48,743 nt of DNA, from assembly GCA_002898575.1 (NCBI GenBank), contig BEHT01000029.1, positions 1 through 48,743 of the forward strand, given 5' to 3'. The position numbers and the translations under genes were made by a program. The notes beneath the pieces were generated by a model. The model searched no databases and was not told the DNA's origin. It saw only the letters and a list, made by a program, of their open reading frames with translations. Below, one piece after another: positions 16,805 through 25,035 of this stretch. Numbering within the stretch: the first letter of the stretch is position 1; the number at the start of each line of letters is the position of its first letter. Origin of the DNA: a bacterium HR17 (GTDB lineage: Bacteria; Armatimonadota; Fervidibacteria; Fervidibacterales; Fervidibacteraceae).

Positions 16805-18172
16805 CTATTGCCCGACCAACTGCGCCAGCAGTTGCGCCACCTTGTCCAGTTCGCGCCCGGCAAACCGAATGCGCCCGTCGCGGTCAATGAGCATCAAGTA
16901 GGGCACATAAGTCACGCCGTAGCGACCTGCCACGCTGCCCTTTTCGTCCACCAGCACGGGGAAAGTCAAACTGTGCCGTCGCTGAAACGCTTGGCACTCT
17001 TTAACCGACTGCTGCCACGCGTTCACGGCAAAAAATTGCACCCCTTTGCCTTGAAACCGCTCCCACAACTCTTGCAGACGCGGAGCCTCCGCATCGCACG
17101 GACCTCAGCCAAACCCGAAGAAACTCAGGACGACGACGCTGCCCTTGTAGCCGCTGAGCCGATGGGGTTTGCCGTCTGTGTCCACAAGGGTGAAATCGGG
17201 TGCAGGCAGCGGTTGCCCCTTTGCCAGTTTAGTTTCCAACAAGGCAGTGCGTCGGCTGCCTAACGACTGCCACGCGGTTTCCAAAACGCAAACCCGCAGC
17301 CATTCGTCCTTTTCTTTCTCCTGCCATCCTTGCAATTGGTTAAACAGTTGCTCCCACTCCGCCCAATTTTCGCCGAGCGGTCGTCGCTCCAGTTCCTGCA
17401 GGCGCTTGTCCAGCGCCTGCAGCCGTTCCGACGCTTGCCGCAGGTGTGCGGCGGCTTCGGGCGCAAGACGGTTGATTTGCGTCAGTTGTAGCGTCAAGCG
17501 GAGTTTGGCGGTGTAGCTGCCATTGAAGGGCAAGGGTTGCTCAAACGCCGCGTCCAGCGTATAACGCATCGGTGTGCCGTCCTCGCGCGCTATCCACCAG
17601 CGCTCGTGGTAACGGGGAATTTGAGTTACGCCGATGCGTTGGGGCACGCTCCGTTCCACGACCCAACACGCCCGTCCGTTGACCTTCTCCGCTGCGACCA
17701 CACGGTAGCGGGTGGTCAAAGTGAAACCTGCAAAACCGAAGCCGCCCCACCAGACAGGGTCTGCCGCTTTCGTCCACACTTGCCCGACTTTCCGCACGAG
17801 CGGTTGAAAAGCGAGGAACAAGTGGGGCGGCAGGTAATTGATGCGAGGGTTTCCCACCAATGGGGCGCGAGCGAGTTCCAAAACGATGTTGGGCGCTTTC
17901 AGGACGAACTGCACGGCATCGCCCCATCGCTGCTTTTGTGCGCTGAGCAGGCGAAAGACGATGTGGCGAACGCCGTTTTCCTCTTGCCTGACCGCCACCT
18001 CCCGAATCCGCACCGTTTCACGCCTTGATGCGCTGACGGTCCCCAAACCTATGTCTCCGAACACCCCCACCTCCACTGCCCCCTCGTAAATGCGCTCCTG
18101 TCCGACGGGCATCGCCGTTGCCGCGACCGCCCAACCGACGATGAAACCGAGCGTAACTATCCACTTCTTCAC
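16805..18172 (-). CDS. Exported TlpA-like thioredoxin-fold protein, probable selenoprotein
   Basis: Read with an in-frame TGA as selenocysteine this is one 455-residue protein. A signal peptide (KKWIVTLGFIVGWAVAATAM) leads a domain of about 310 residues rich in beta strands. A coiled segment and a redoxin domain from about residue 325 follow (APDFTLVDTDGKPHRLSGYK). The active site reads FFGFG-U356-GPC-DAEAPRLQEL, where TGA (17105-17107) stands exactly at the first Cys of CxxC. The fold continues in frame for 99 residues, including GVTYVPYLMLID with the conserved cis-Pro. The GTG start at 18172 has AGGAGGG upstream. A hairpin of SECIS type follows the TGA. The alternative, a nonsense mutation or sequencing error, is less likely. 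sel genes are not in the window. Confidence 0.85.
17073..17098 (-). promoter_or_regulatory. Bacterial SECIS-like hairpin after the in-frame TGA
   Basis: On the minus strand, 9 nt after the TGA, GATGCGG (17095-17089) pairs with CCGCGTC (17083-17077), including one G-U pair, around the loop AGGCT. A bulged T and three more pairs (TGC with GCA) extend the stem to 10 bp. The loop lies 16 nt from the TGA and carries GG, features expected of bacterial selenocysteine insertion elements such as that of E. coli fdhF, whose loop is AGGUCU. Confidence 0.65.
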
Positions 18173-18271
18173 CGCACTTCCCTCCTTGCACAAGCGCCGC
18201 CACCCTTTTAGAGGCACCGACAAGGACTTTTCCGCACCTGACGATAGTGCAAAGCGATGGGGGTGAGCGAC

Positions 18272-19645
18272 ATGGTGGCGATTATTTTGGCGGCAGGGGA
18301 AGGGCGCAAGATGTTTCCGTTTGACCTTACCCGCCAAAAATGTGCCATCCCGATCGCCAACGAACCCGTCGTCCGCCGTTTAGTGCGCCAACTGCAAACG
18401 GCAGGTGTTACCCGCTGCCTCGTCGTGACGGGACACCATGCGGGGCAAGTGTATCACGCCGTCGGCGACCTCAAGGGCGTCGCTTTCATCCACCAACCGC
18501 AACGCGATGGGACAGGGACTGCCACTTTGTTGGCACTGCGCGAAATGCCCGATGTCGATGAATTCGTCGTCGCCTACGGCGACATCGTCCTGACGCAAAA
18601 CGATGTCACGGCGTTGTTGCGCGCCCACGCCGATAGCGCTGCCGTTGCGACCGTGTTGGTGCAGCGTTTGGCACCGCCATTGGAGAGCCGCGATTGGCTG
18701 TGCGCCCAAGTGCACGGTAACCACATCCTTCAAGTGCAAGGGCATCCGCGCGGGGCGTCCCATCGGCTTGCGGGCATGTTCGCTTTCCGCAAAGACGCCA
18801 TCCCGTTTCTGGAACGCAACCCCGGCGTCATGTGGAGCGTGCCCGTCGGCGGCATGCCCCCGCTGGAATCCGAATTGGCTCAATCGCTGCAGGCGCTCGT
18901 GGACGCCGGCAAAGAAGTCCTCGCCGTTGAAGCGCACGGGTTCGTCGTGGATGTGGACAAACCGTGGCACATCTTGGAAGCGGCGCACCATGTCGTCAAC
19001 GAACTCAGAGAGCGATTCCCCGAAGACCACATCGCCCCGACGGCACGCATTGAGGACAGCGCCGAGATTGACGGGCGCATCGTTGTGGGCGACGGATGCA
19101 TCATCGGCAAACGCGTCGTCGTCAACGGCTTTCTGCTCGCTGAGGCTAACACGCACATCGTCAACGGGGCGATTTTGCGTGGGCGCATCGTGACGGGACG
19201 CCATTGCCGCTTGCGCGATTACTGCCTCTTGGGCGATTGCGTGTTGGGACACCGCTGCATCGTCGGGCACGGCGCCGAGTTTGAAGGCGTGGCGTTCAGC
19301 ACGGTTTACCTCTACCATTACTGCGAAATTTTCGGCGTGCTGGGTGAAGCCGTTGACATCGGTGCGGCGACCGTGTGCGGGACGCTGCGTTTTGACGACG
19401 GCGAAACGGTGCACACTGTGCGGGGACGGCGCGAAATCCCGCCCCTCGGCGCCAACGCCAGTTACCTTGGCGATTTCACCCGCACGGGCGTCAACGCCAT
19501 TTTGATGCCGGGCGTTAAAGTCGGCGCCTACTGCTGCATCGGACCCGGCGTCGTCCTTTACGACGATGTGCCCCATCGCACGCTGGTGCTGGTGCGCCAA
19601 GAGTTGACCCACCGCATGTGGGGACCTGAACGCTACGGCTGGTGA
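18272..19645 (+). CDS. GlmU-like sugar nucleotidyltransferase with left-handed beta-helix
   Basis: This is a 457-residue protein. Residues about 1-230 form a nucleotidyltransferase fold starting VAIILAAGEGRKMFPFD, with QKCAIPIANEPVV as sugar/nucleotide loop, DGTGTA and a YGDIVL metal-site region. The C-terminal part is a hexapeptide-repeat helix (IVVGDGCIIGKRVVVNGFLL and later repeats). The layout matches bifunctional GlmU-type or glucose-1-phosphate thymidylyltransferase-like enzymes. The usual GxGTRM signature is altered to GEGRKM and PK to QK, so the substrate may differ. The ATG at 18272 has GGGGTGA upstream and is preferred over 18257. Confidence 0.85.
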   Translation: MVAIILAAGEGRKMFPFDLTRQKCAIPIANEPVVRRLVRQLQTAGVTRCLVVTGHHAGQVYHAVGDLKGVAFIHQPQRDGTGTATLLALREMPDVDEFVVAYGDIVLTQNDVTALLRAHADSAAVATVLVQRLAPPLESRDWLCAQVHGNHILQVQGHPRGASHRLAGMFAFRKDAIPFLERNPGVMWSVPVGGMPPLESELAQSLQALVDAGKEVLAVEAHGFVVDVDKPWHILEAAHHVVNELRERFPEDHIAPTARIEDSAEIDGRIVVGDGCIIGKRVVVNGFLLAEANTHIVNGAILRGRIVTGRHCRLRDYCLLGDCVLGHRCIVGHGAEFEGVAFSTVYLYHYCEIFGVLGEAVDIGAATVCGTLRFDDGETVHTVRGRREIPPLGANASYLGDFTRTGVNAILMPGVKVGAYCCIGPGVVLYDDVPHRTLVLVRQELTHRMWGPERYGW

Positions 19646-19665
19646 GCAAAGGAGGCGAAAAAACG

Positions 19666-20463
19666 ATGACGGCACGCTTGCAAGTGGCGGGCGACCACAT
19701 CGCTGTTTGGTTCGGCGACGAACTGTTCGCTGCTTACAAGTTTCCGCCCGACCAACACTTGCCCTACTGGTTTCCTGTGAACGCCGCCGGCGGCATCGGT
19801 GTGACACAAGAGTTTCCCACCCTTTACCCGCATCACCGTTCGCTGTGGTTGGGGCACGGCAATGTCAACGGCGCCGATTTTTGGCTGGGGCGTCCCGATA
19901 GCGGGCGCATTCGTCACCTCGGCTTGCTTTGGCAGCGAACGGTAGACGAGGGAGTGGAGTTCGCCGTCCAAGCGGCGTGGCAATTGCCGAACGGGCAAAC
20001 GCTTTTGCGCGATGAGCGCGTCTGGCGCTGCTGGCAATCGGGGACGCTGCGCTTGGTGGACGCCACCATCACTTTGCACGCCCTCTTGCCTGAAATCGTT
20101 TTGGGTAAGACCAATCACGCTTTGTTTTGCGTGCGGGTGCGCCCAGAACTCGCCGTCGTCAACGGCGGGCAATTGTGCAACAGCGAGGGAGGCATCAACG
20201 AAAGCGGGACGATGGGGCAACGCGCCCGCTGGTGCGCCGCTTTCGGGACAGTCAACGACACAACGGTCGGCATCGCTTTGTTTGACCATCCCAATAACCC
20301 TTGGCATCCGTCGCAGTGGTTCACCCGCGATTACGGCTTTTTGTCGCCGTCCCCGTTCAACTGGGACGCGTGGCGCTTAACGCCCGAACAACCCTTGCAT
20401 TTGCGCTACCGCGTCGCCGTTTTTGTCGGCGAGCCTGACTTGGACGCTCTGATGCCGCGTTGA
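19666..20463 (+). CDS. DUF6807 (PmoA-like) family protein
   Basis: This 265-residue protein has the features of the DUF6807 family: FGDELFAAYKFPPDQHLPYW near the N-terminus, FPTLYPHHRSLWLGHGNVNG, and GIALFDHPNNPWHPSQWFTR with the DYGFLSPSPFNW block. The His-rich segments suggest a metal or carbohydrate site. Family members sit in polysaccharide-degradation loci, as here between a sugar nucleotidyltransferase and two sugar isomerases. No reaction is established from sequence. The ATG at 19666 follows AAAGGAGG; an upstream GTG in frame overlaps the previous gene's stop. Confidence 0.85.
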   Translation: MTARLQVAGDHIAVWFGDELFAAYKFPPDQHLPYWFPVNAAGGIGVTQEFPTLYPHHRSLWLGHGNVNGADFWLGRPDSGRIRHLGLLWQRTVDEGVEFAVQAAWQLPNGQTLLRDERVWRCWQSGTLRLVDATITLHALLPEIVLGKTNHALFCVRVRPELAVVNGGQLCNSEGGINESGTMGQRARWCAAFGTVNDTTVGIALFDHPNNPWHPSQWFTRDYGFLSPSPFNWDAWRLTPEQPLHLRYRVAVFVGEPDLDALMPR

Positions 20464-20529
20464 GCGCATGGCGCTGTATCGCCCGTGTTCACCGTGACCC
20501 TGCGAAAAAAGTCAGAGGGGTGACAGAAG

Positions 20530-21333
20530 ATGCGCATAGCCGCTTCATCGCTGGCGTTTTCACGGCAACCGCTGGAGACGGCATTGCGGAAATTGGCGGC
20601 GCTGGGGTTTCGCTATGTGGACCTCGGCACCGTTGAGGGTTGGGCGCATCTCGCTCCGTCAGAAATAGCGGACGAACCTGACCGCGTCGCCGAGAGGTTG
20701 GTGCGCTTGTTTGATCGCGACGGGCTGCAGCCTGTCGCCTTCAACGCGGGTCTGGGAACGGACGACCCCGACGAGCAACAGCGCCGCTTGCGGGGGCTTT
20801 GTCGCCTCGCCCAACGGCTCGGCGTCCGCGTCATCACGCTGCCAGCGGCGCAACGCGGGACGCCGCTGGATGTAGAAATCGCCCGTTGGCGCCCGATGGT
20901 CGCCCTCGCAAGTGAGCACGATGTGACCCTTGCGGTGGAGACCCATTTCGGTCAGGTCACCGAAGACCCCCAGACAGCGTTGGCGCTGGCAGAACGCATA
21001 GACGGCTTGCGGCTAACTTTGGATCCATCCCATTTCACCATTCAGGGCATGGCGCTGAGCGACTTTGCGGCGCTCCTGCCTTTCGTCGCCCATGTGCATT
21101 TGCGCGACGCCGGCACCAACGGGTGGACGGAAGTGCAAATGCCTGTCGGCAGGGGTGCCGTGAATTTCGCAGGGATACTGACGGCTCTAAAGGAGGTCGG
21201 CTACAACGGCGCGGTGTCGTGCGAATACATTGACACGGTCGGCGCGTTGGACATCGCCGATAACTTACGGCGCTTGAAGATGCTACTGGAAAGGCTGTTG
21301 ATAGCGGAGTTGATGGCGGATGCGCAAAATTGA
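20530..21333 (+). CDS. Sugar phosphate isomerase/epimerase, AP-endonuclease-2 TIM barrel
   Basis: This 267-residue protein begins MRIAASSLAFSRQPLETALR and has LGFRYVDLGTVEGW, LAVETHFGQVTEDP and LRLTLDPSHFTIQG, then HVHLRDAGTNGWTE. These Glu, Asp, His and Asp positions form the divalent-metal site of the xylose-isomerase-like barrel. Such enzymes isomerise or epimerise sugars, inososes or keto-sugars; which one is not evident. GAGGGGTGA precedes the ATG. A second paralogue follows 36 bp downstream. Confidence 0.88.
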   Translation: MRIAASSLAFSRQPLETALRKLAALGFRYVDLGTVEGWAHLAPSEIADEPDRVAERLVRLFDRDGLQPVAFNAGLGTDDPDEQQRRLRGLCRLAQRLGVRVITLPAAQRGTPLDVEIARWRPMVALASEHDVTLAVETHFGQVTEDPQTALALAERIDGLRLTLDPSHFTIQGMALSDFAALLPFVAHVHLRDAGTNGWTEVQMPVGRGAVNFAGILTALKEVGYNGAVSCEYIDTVGALDIADNLRRLKMLLERLLIAELMADAQN

Positions 21334-21369
21334 GCGGCGGTTGAATTTCGGCAAAGGAGGAGACGACGG

Positions 21370-22134
21370 ATGGCGCGCAAGATCGCGTTGCAACTCTACT
21401 CGGTGCGGGACGATTGCGCGAAGGATTTGGCGGCGACGCTGCAAGCGGTGGCGGAAATGGGCTATCAGGGCGTGGAGTTCGCCGGCTACTACGGGCGCAG
21501 CGCCCACGAGTTGCGCAAGATGCTGGACGATTTGGGGCTGCAAGTCGCCGGCACCCACACGGCGCTCACCACACTGCTGGGCGATGAACTGCCCCGCACA
21601 GTGGAGTTCAACCAGATTTTGGGCAACCGCTACCTCATTGTGCCTTGGCTGCCCGAGGAGTATCGCAACTCCAAAGACGCGTGGCTGCGGACGGCAGAGT
21701 TGTTCAACGAATTGGCAGACAAGGTCAAACCTGCAGGCATGTTCGTCGGCTACCACAACCATGCCGTTGAGTTTCAAGCGACCTTTGACGGTGTGACAGG
21801 GTGGGACCTGTTTTTCGGGCACACGCGCCCCGAGGTCGTCATGCAACTGGACACGGGCAACGCCATGCACGGCGGTGTCAGCGCCGACGGCATCTTGGAC
21901 ATTTTCCGGCGCTACCCAGGACGGGCAAAAACGGTGCACCTGAAGGAGTTTTCGTCCACTAACCCCAACGCCCTCATCGGTGAGGGCGAAGTGAAGTGGC
22001 GGGAAGTCTTTGAACTGTGCGCCACGGTGGGCGGAACGGAATGGTTCATCGTGGAGCAGGAAACCTACGCCTACCCGCCGCTGGAATGCGTCCGCCGGTG
22101 CTTGCAAAACCTAAAGGCGATGGGGTTAGCGTGA
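21370..22134 (+). CDS. Sugar phosphate isomerase/epimerase, AP-endonuclease-2 TIM barrel
   Basis: This is a 254-residue protein of the same fold as its upstream neighbour but of a different subfamily. Motifs are ALQLYSVRDDCAKDLAATLQ, MGYQGVEFAGYYGRS, GYHNHAVEFQ, MQLDTGNAMHGG and KTVHLKEFSS, which give the expected metal-binding Glu, His, Asp and His residues. It ends with the usual ECVRRCLQNLKAMG helix. AAAGGAGGAG precedes the ATG. Its stop codon lies 3 bp from that of the convergent xylanase gene, leaving no room for a separate terminator. Confidence 0.9.
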   Translation: MARKIALQLYSVRDDCAKDLAATLQAVAEMGYQGVEFAGYYGRSAHELRKMLDDLGLQVAGTHTALTTLLGDELPRTVEFNQILGNRYLIVPWLPEEYRNSKDAWLRTAELFNELADKVKPAGMFVGYHNHAVEFQATFDGVTGWDLFFGHTRPEVVMQLDTGNAMHGGVSADGILDIFRRYPGRAKTVHLKEFSSTNPNALIGEGEVKWREVFELCATVGGTEWFIVEQETYAYPPLECVRRCLQNLKAMGLA

Positions 22135-22137
22135 CGG

Positions 22138-23487
22138 TCAGGCGGTCAACCGCACTTCAAAGCGGTTGTCCGCTCCTTGCCGCACTGTCAGCGGATAGGT
22201 GACGGTGCGTCCATCCGGCGCGCGGACGGTCAAGGTGTAATCGCCGAAAACGGCGCGGGTGCGCCATTCGCCGTGGGCGTCCGTGACGCCGCTTGCTTTC
22301 GTCCACCACGCCCCCTTGATGAGCGCCATCATCCGCTCGTAAACGGGTTTGGGCGACATGTCCTTGCGCAACCAACCGGCAGGCGCATCCATCCACGCGC
22401 CATCGTCGGAGAAGTCCCACCAAGTGATCGCTTGCACGGCGGGATGGGAAAACAGCAGGGTGTAAAAGCGTTCGGTCCCTTCCGCTTGGCGCTCTTCGCC
22501 GTCGGGCGTCGTTTCGCCCCAACGCTGCCGGTCTATGGACGGTCCGCTGACGATGGTCGTTTCGGTGAAGTGCAAAGGTAAACCGAGTTGGGCGAACCGC
22601 TCACAAATTTGCCAAGTGCGCTGGGGTGACCAAACGCCGCCGTGCATGTGGCTTTGGATACCGACGACATCAAACAGCCAGCGTCCTCCCTCGTCTCTCA
22701 GCTGCTGCAAAATCCGCAGGTAAGCCTCGCTGGTGTTGTAGTCGTTGACGAGCAATGTCGCTTTCGGGTTGGCTTGGCGGGCGATTTGCAGGTGCAACCG
22801 CGTGTAAGCGACGGGACCCAACTGGTGCGCCCACGCCCGCATCTTGGTCGCAAATTCACCGCTCGGCTTGAACTGCGTGTGCGTCGGCTCGTTGACGACA
22901 TCCCAAAGGTCAATTTGACCCGCAAACCGTCGGACGATTTCCCGCACCCGCGCCGTTGACAGGCGCTCAATCTCCGCGAAGTCGTCGGGCAGCCAAGAAG
23001 GGGAACTGGCGGGATGGTCCCAAACGAGCGGGTGCCCTTTACAAACGATGCCGTGTTGTTGACACCACTCTACGACGCGCTCCGTGTAGTCGTAAATCGG
23101 TTTACCCCGCTCGCGCTCGTAAAACGCCCAGTAAAAGGGCAGCGTGGCGTAGTTGAAAATTGCCGCAAACCGCTCGCGGTAAAGGGCTTCGCGTTCAGGG
23201 TTTGCGATGCGTCCCCAACGGAAGATGTTGCAGCCGAACAGGAAAGCGTGGCGCGTTTGCACGAGTTGCAACGCAGCGTGGGGCAGTGGCTTGCCTTGCG
23301 CCGTGCGGACGACGACGGTGACATCGCCCTTGCGGTGCCGCTCAATGCGTTCGTTTGCCGTCGCCAGCAATTGGTGTTCCTCTTGCGCCGCCACTTCGTC
23401 CATGTTTTTCTGCGCCCCTTTCCGCTGCAATCCAACGCCTATTGCTGCTGCGCCGATCGCTGTCACAATAAACCTGCGCCGCTTCAT
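22138..23487 (-). CDS. GH10 endo-1,4-beta-xylanase-like glycosidase
   Basis: This 449-residue exported enzyme begins MKRRRFIVTAIGAAAIGVGL, a Tat- or Sec-type signal. After an N-terminal beta domain the GH10 barrel shows CKGHPLVWDHPASSPSWLP, then WDVVNEP (acid/base Glu200) and LHFTETTIVSG (nucleophile Glu309), with GIQSHMHGG and WWDFSDDGAW around the cleft. A short C-terminal beta domain resembles a carbohydrate-associated Ig-like module. The likely action is retaining hydrolysis of xylan or a related glycan. The position after Glu309 is Thr-Thr rather than a hydrophobic-Asp pair. The ATG at 23487 has GGAGAGTGA upstream; it follows two oxidoreductase genes on the same strand. Confidence 0.9.
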   Translation of the reverse strand: MKRRRFIVTAIGAAAIGVGLQRKGAQKNMDEVAAQEEHQLLATANERIERHRKGDVTVVVRTAQGKPLPHAALQLVQTRHAFLFGCNIFRWGRIANPEREALYRERFAAIFNYATLPFYWAFYERERGKPIYDYTERVVEWCQQHGIVCKGHPLVWDHPASSPSWLPDDFAEIERLSTARVREIVRRFAGQIDLWDVVNEPTHTQFKPSGEFATKMRAWAHQLGPVAYTRLHLQIARQANPKATLLVNDYNTSEAYLRILQQLRDEGGRWLFDVVGIQSHMHGGVWSPQRTWQICERFAQLGLPLHFTETTIVSGPSIDRQRWGETTPDGEERQAEGTERFYTLLFSHPAVQAITWWDFSDDGAWMDAPAGWLRKDMSPKPVYERMMALIKGAWWTKASGVTDAHGEWRTRAVFGDYTLTVRAPDGRTVTYPLTVRQGADNRFEVRLTA

Positions 23488-23551
23488 CGGGTCACTCTCC
23501 TTTTTCCACTCAACCTGTTGCGTCGTCCCTCTTTTTAGACGGATGGCGTCT

Positions 23552-24865
23552 TCACAGCGACCAACCTTTGCGGTAGGTGCGCCGGAGGTAGCGGTCAGCT
23601 TCGGGGCAACCCTTGGCGCGCAGCGCTTTCGGGTCAAACTCAATCTTTTCGCCCGTCAGCAGTGCCACATTGCCCAGCAGCACGACTTCTGTCACCAACC
23701 CCGCAAACTCAAAGTTGGACATTGTGGGTGTCCCCGTTTTGCACGCCTGCACCCACTCCAGGCGATGGTTGTCCTGCGGGGCACGGGGTAAACTCGGGGC
23801 AGGCGGTTGGTAGTCTTTGAAGCGGTCTGCCGGCAGCAACCGCCCGTTGAACATCACACCCTTGTCACCGACGATCAAATGCCCGTTGTCAGGGATGGTC
23901 TCACCCTTTAGCCAATCCTTGAGCAACTCCGCCGACGGTTTCTGCCCGCCGTCATACCAAGTCAACCGCACCGAAGGCAAATTGCCCCGTGCGGGAAACT
24001 CATATTGCACGATGGACCAACGCGGGTAGGTCTCGCCGTTGTGTCCCGACGAAACGGCTTGCACCCACGACGGGTAGCCCAAATTTAACGCCAAAAAGGG
24101 CATCGGAAACGCATGGCAGCCGATGTCGCCCAACGCCCCTGTCCCGAAATCAATCCAACCGCGCCAGCGGAACGGATGGTAAGCTGGATGGTAGGGGCGA
24201 TAGGGGGCAGGACCCAGCCACAAATCCCAGTCCAACTCCGACGGCACCGGCGGCGTCTCCTTCGGTCGGTCAATCCCCTGCGGCCAGATGGGACGGTCCG
24301 TCCACAGATGCACTTCCCGCACTGCACCCAGCGCGCCTGCGCGGATGATTTCAATGGCTTGGCGCGTCGCACTGCTGGCTAACCCTTGGTTGCCCATCTG
24401 CGTCGCCACTTTTTGCCGCCGCGCCACCTCCCGCATCATCCGCGCCTCAGCGATGCACCAGGTCAAGGGCTTCTCACAGTAGACATGCTTGCCCAACTTC
24501 ATCGCCGCAATGGACGCCACCGCATGGGTGTGGTCGGGTGTCGCCACGACGACGGCGTCAATTTGCCCGTGCAGTTCGTCCAGCATCTTCCGAAAGTCTT
24601 TGTAGCGCCTCGCCGCCGGAAATTTTTGGAAGGTGCCTGCTGCGTGCTGCCAGTCCACATCGCACAGCGCGACGATGTTTTCGCCCAATTTGGCAAACTC
24701 GTCCACCAACGCGGCGCCTTGTCCGCCGGCGCCGACGAAAGCGATGTCCAGTTTCTCGTTGGCTTGGTAACTCCACGCGGAGCGGGCGTTGCGCAAGAGC
24801 CAAAATCCCACACCGCCCGACACCGCTGTGCGCAAAAAGGTGCGCCGTTCCATGCGTTCCCCCAT
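23552..24865 (-). CDS. Tat-exported Gfo/Idh/MocA-family oxidoreductase
   Basis: This 437-residue, NAD(P)-dependent sugar oxidoreductase begins with a Tat signal (MERRTFLRTAVSGGVGFWLL). The Rossmann motif is DIAFVGAGGQGAALVDEFA, and the family signature VYCEKPLTW follows with the catalytic Lys. The C-terminal domain has WRGWIDFGTGALGDIGCH. Exported members act on sugars or glycoside-derived compounds outside the membrane, which fits the xylanase 64 bp downstream. The ATG at 24865 follows AAAGGAGGT. Parts of the gene are almost identical at the DNA level to the next paralogue. Confidence 0.93.
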   Translation of the reverse strand: MGERMERRTFLRTAVSGGVGFWLLRNARSAWSYQANEKLDIAFVGAGGQGAALVDEFAKLGENIVALCDVDWQHAAGTFQKFPAARRYKDFRKMLDELHGQIDAVVVATPDHTHAVASIAAMKLGKHVYCEKPLTWCIAEARMMREVARRQKVATQMGNQGLASSATRQAIEIIRAGALGAVREVHLWTDRPIWPQGIDRPKETPPVPSELDWDLWLGPAPYRPYHPAYHPFRWRGWIDFGTGALGDIGCHAFPMPFLALNLGYPSWVQAVSSGHNGETYPRWSIVQYEFPARGNLPSVRLTWYDGGQKPSAELLKDWLKGETIPDNGHLIVGDKGVMFNGRLLPADRFKDYQPPAPSLPRAPQDNHRLEWVQACKTGTPTMSNFEFAGLVTEVVLLGNVALLTGEKIEFDPKALRAKGCPEADRYLRRTYRKGWSL

Positions 24866-25035
24866 CGCAGCGACCTCCTTTCGGCTTTTACGCGATCGCC
24901 CAGAAGGCGCGTTCCGCACCCACACCGAAAACGATTGCGGCGGCGCTTAACGCTGCCTTCCGAGGCAGATGCGTCAAGCCATTTTTTTCGCCGAACCAAA
25001 GCCCATTTGCTCAGCACAGCACCGCGCTGCAACGG

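Noticed and set aside
17105-17107. Interpretation as two separate genes or a pseudogene split by TGA
   Set aside because: The active-site motif and fold run through the TGA in one frame, the TGA falls on the catalytic Cys position, and a SECIS-like hairpin follows. A true nonsense change remains possible but less likely.
18380-19807. 475-codon frame on the minus strand
   Set aside because: It lies opposite the well-supported nucleotidyltransferase gene; long antisense frames are expected in G+C-rich DNA, and the product resembles no family I know.
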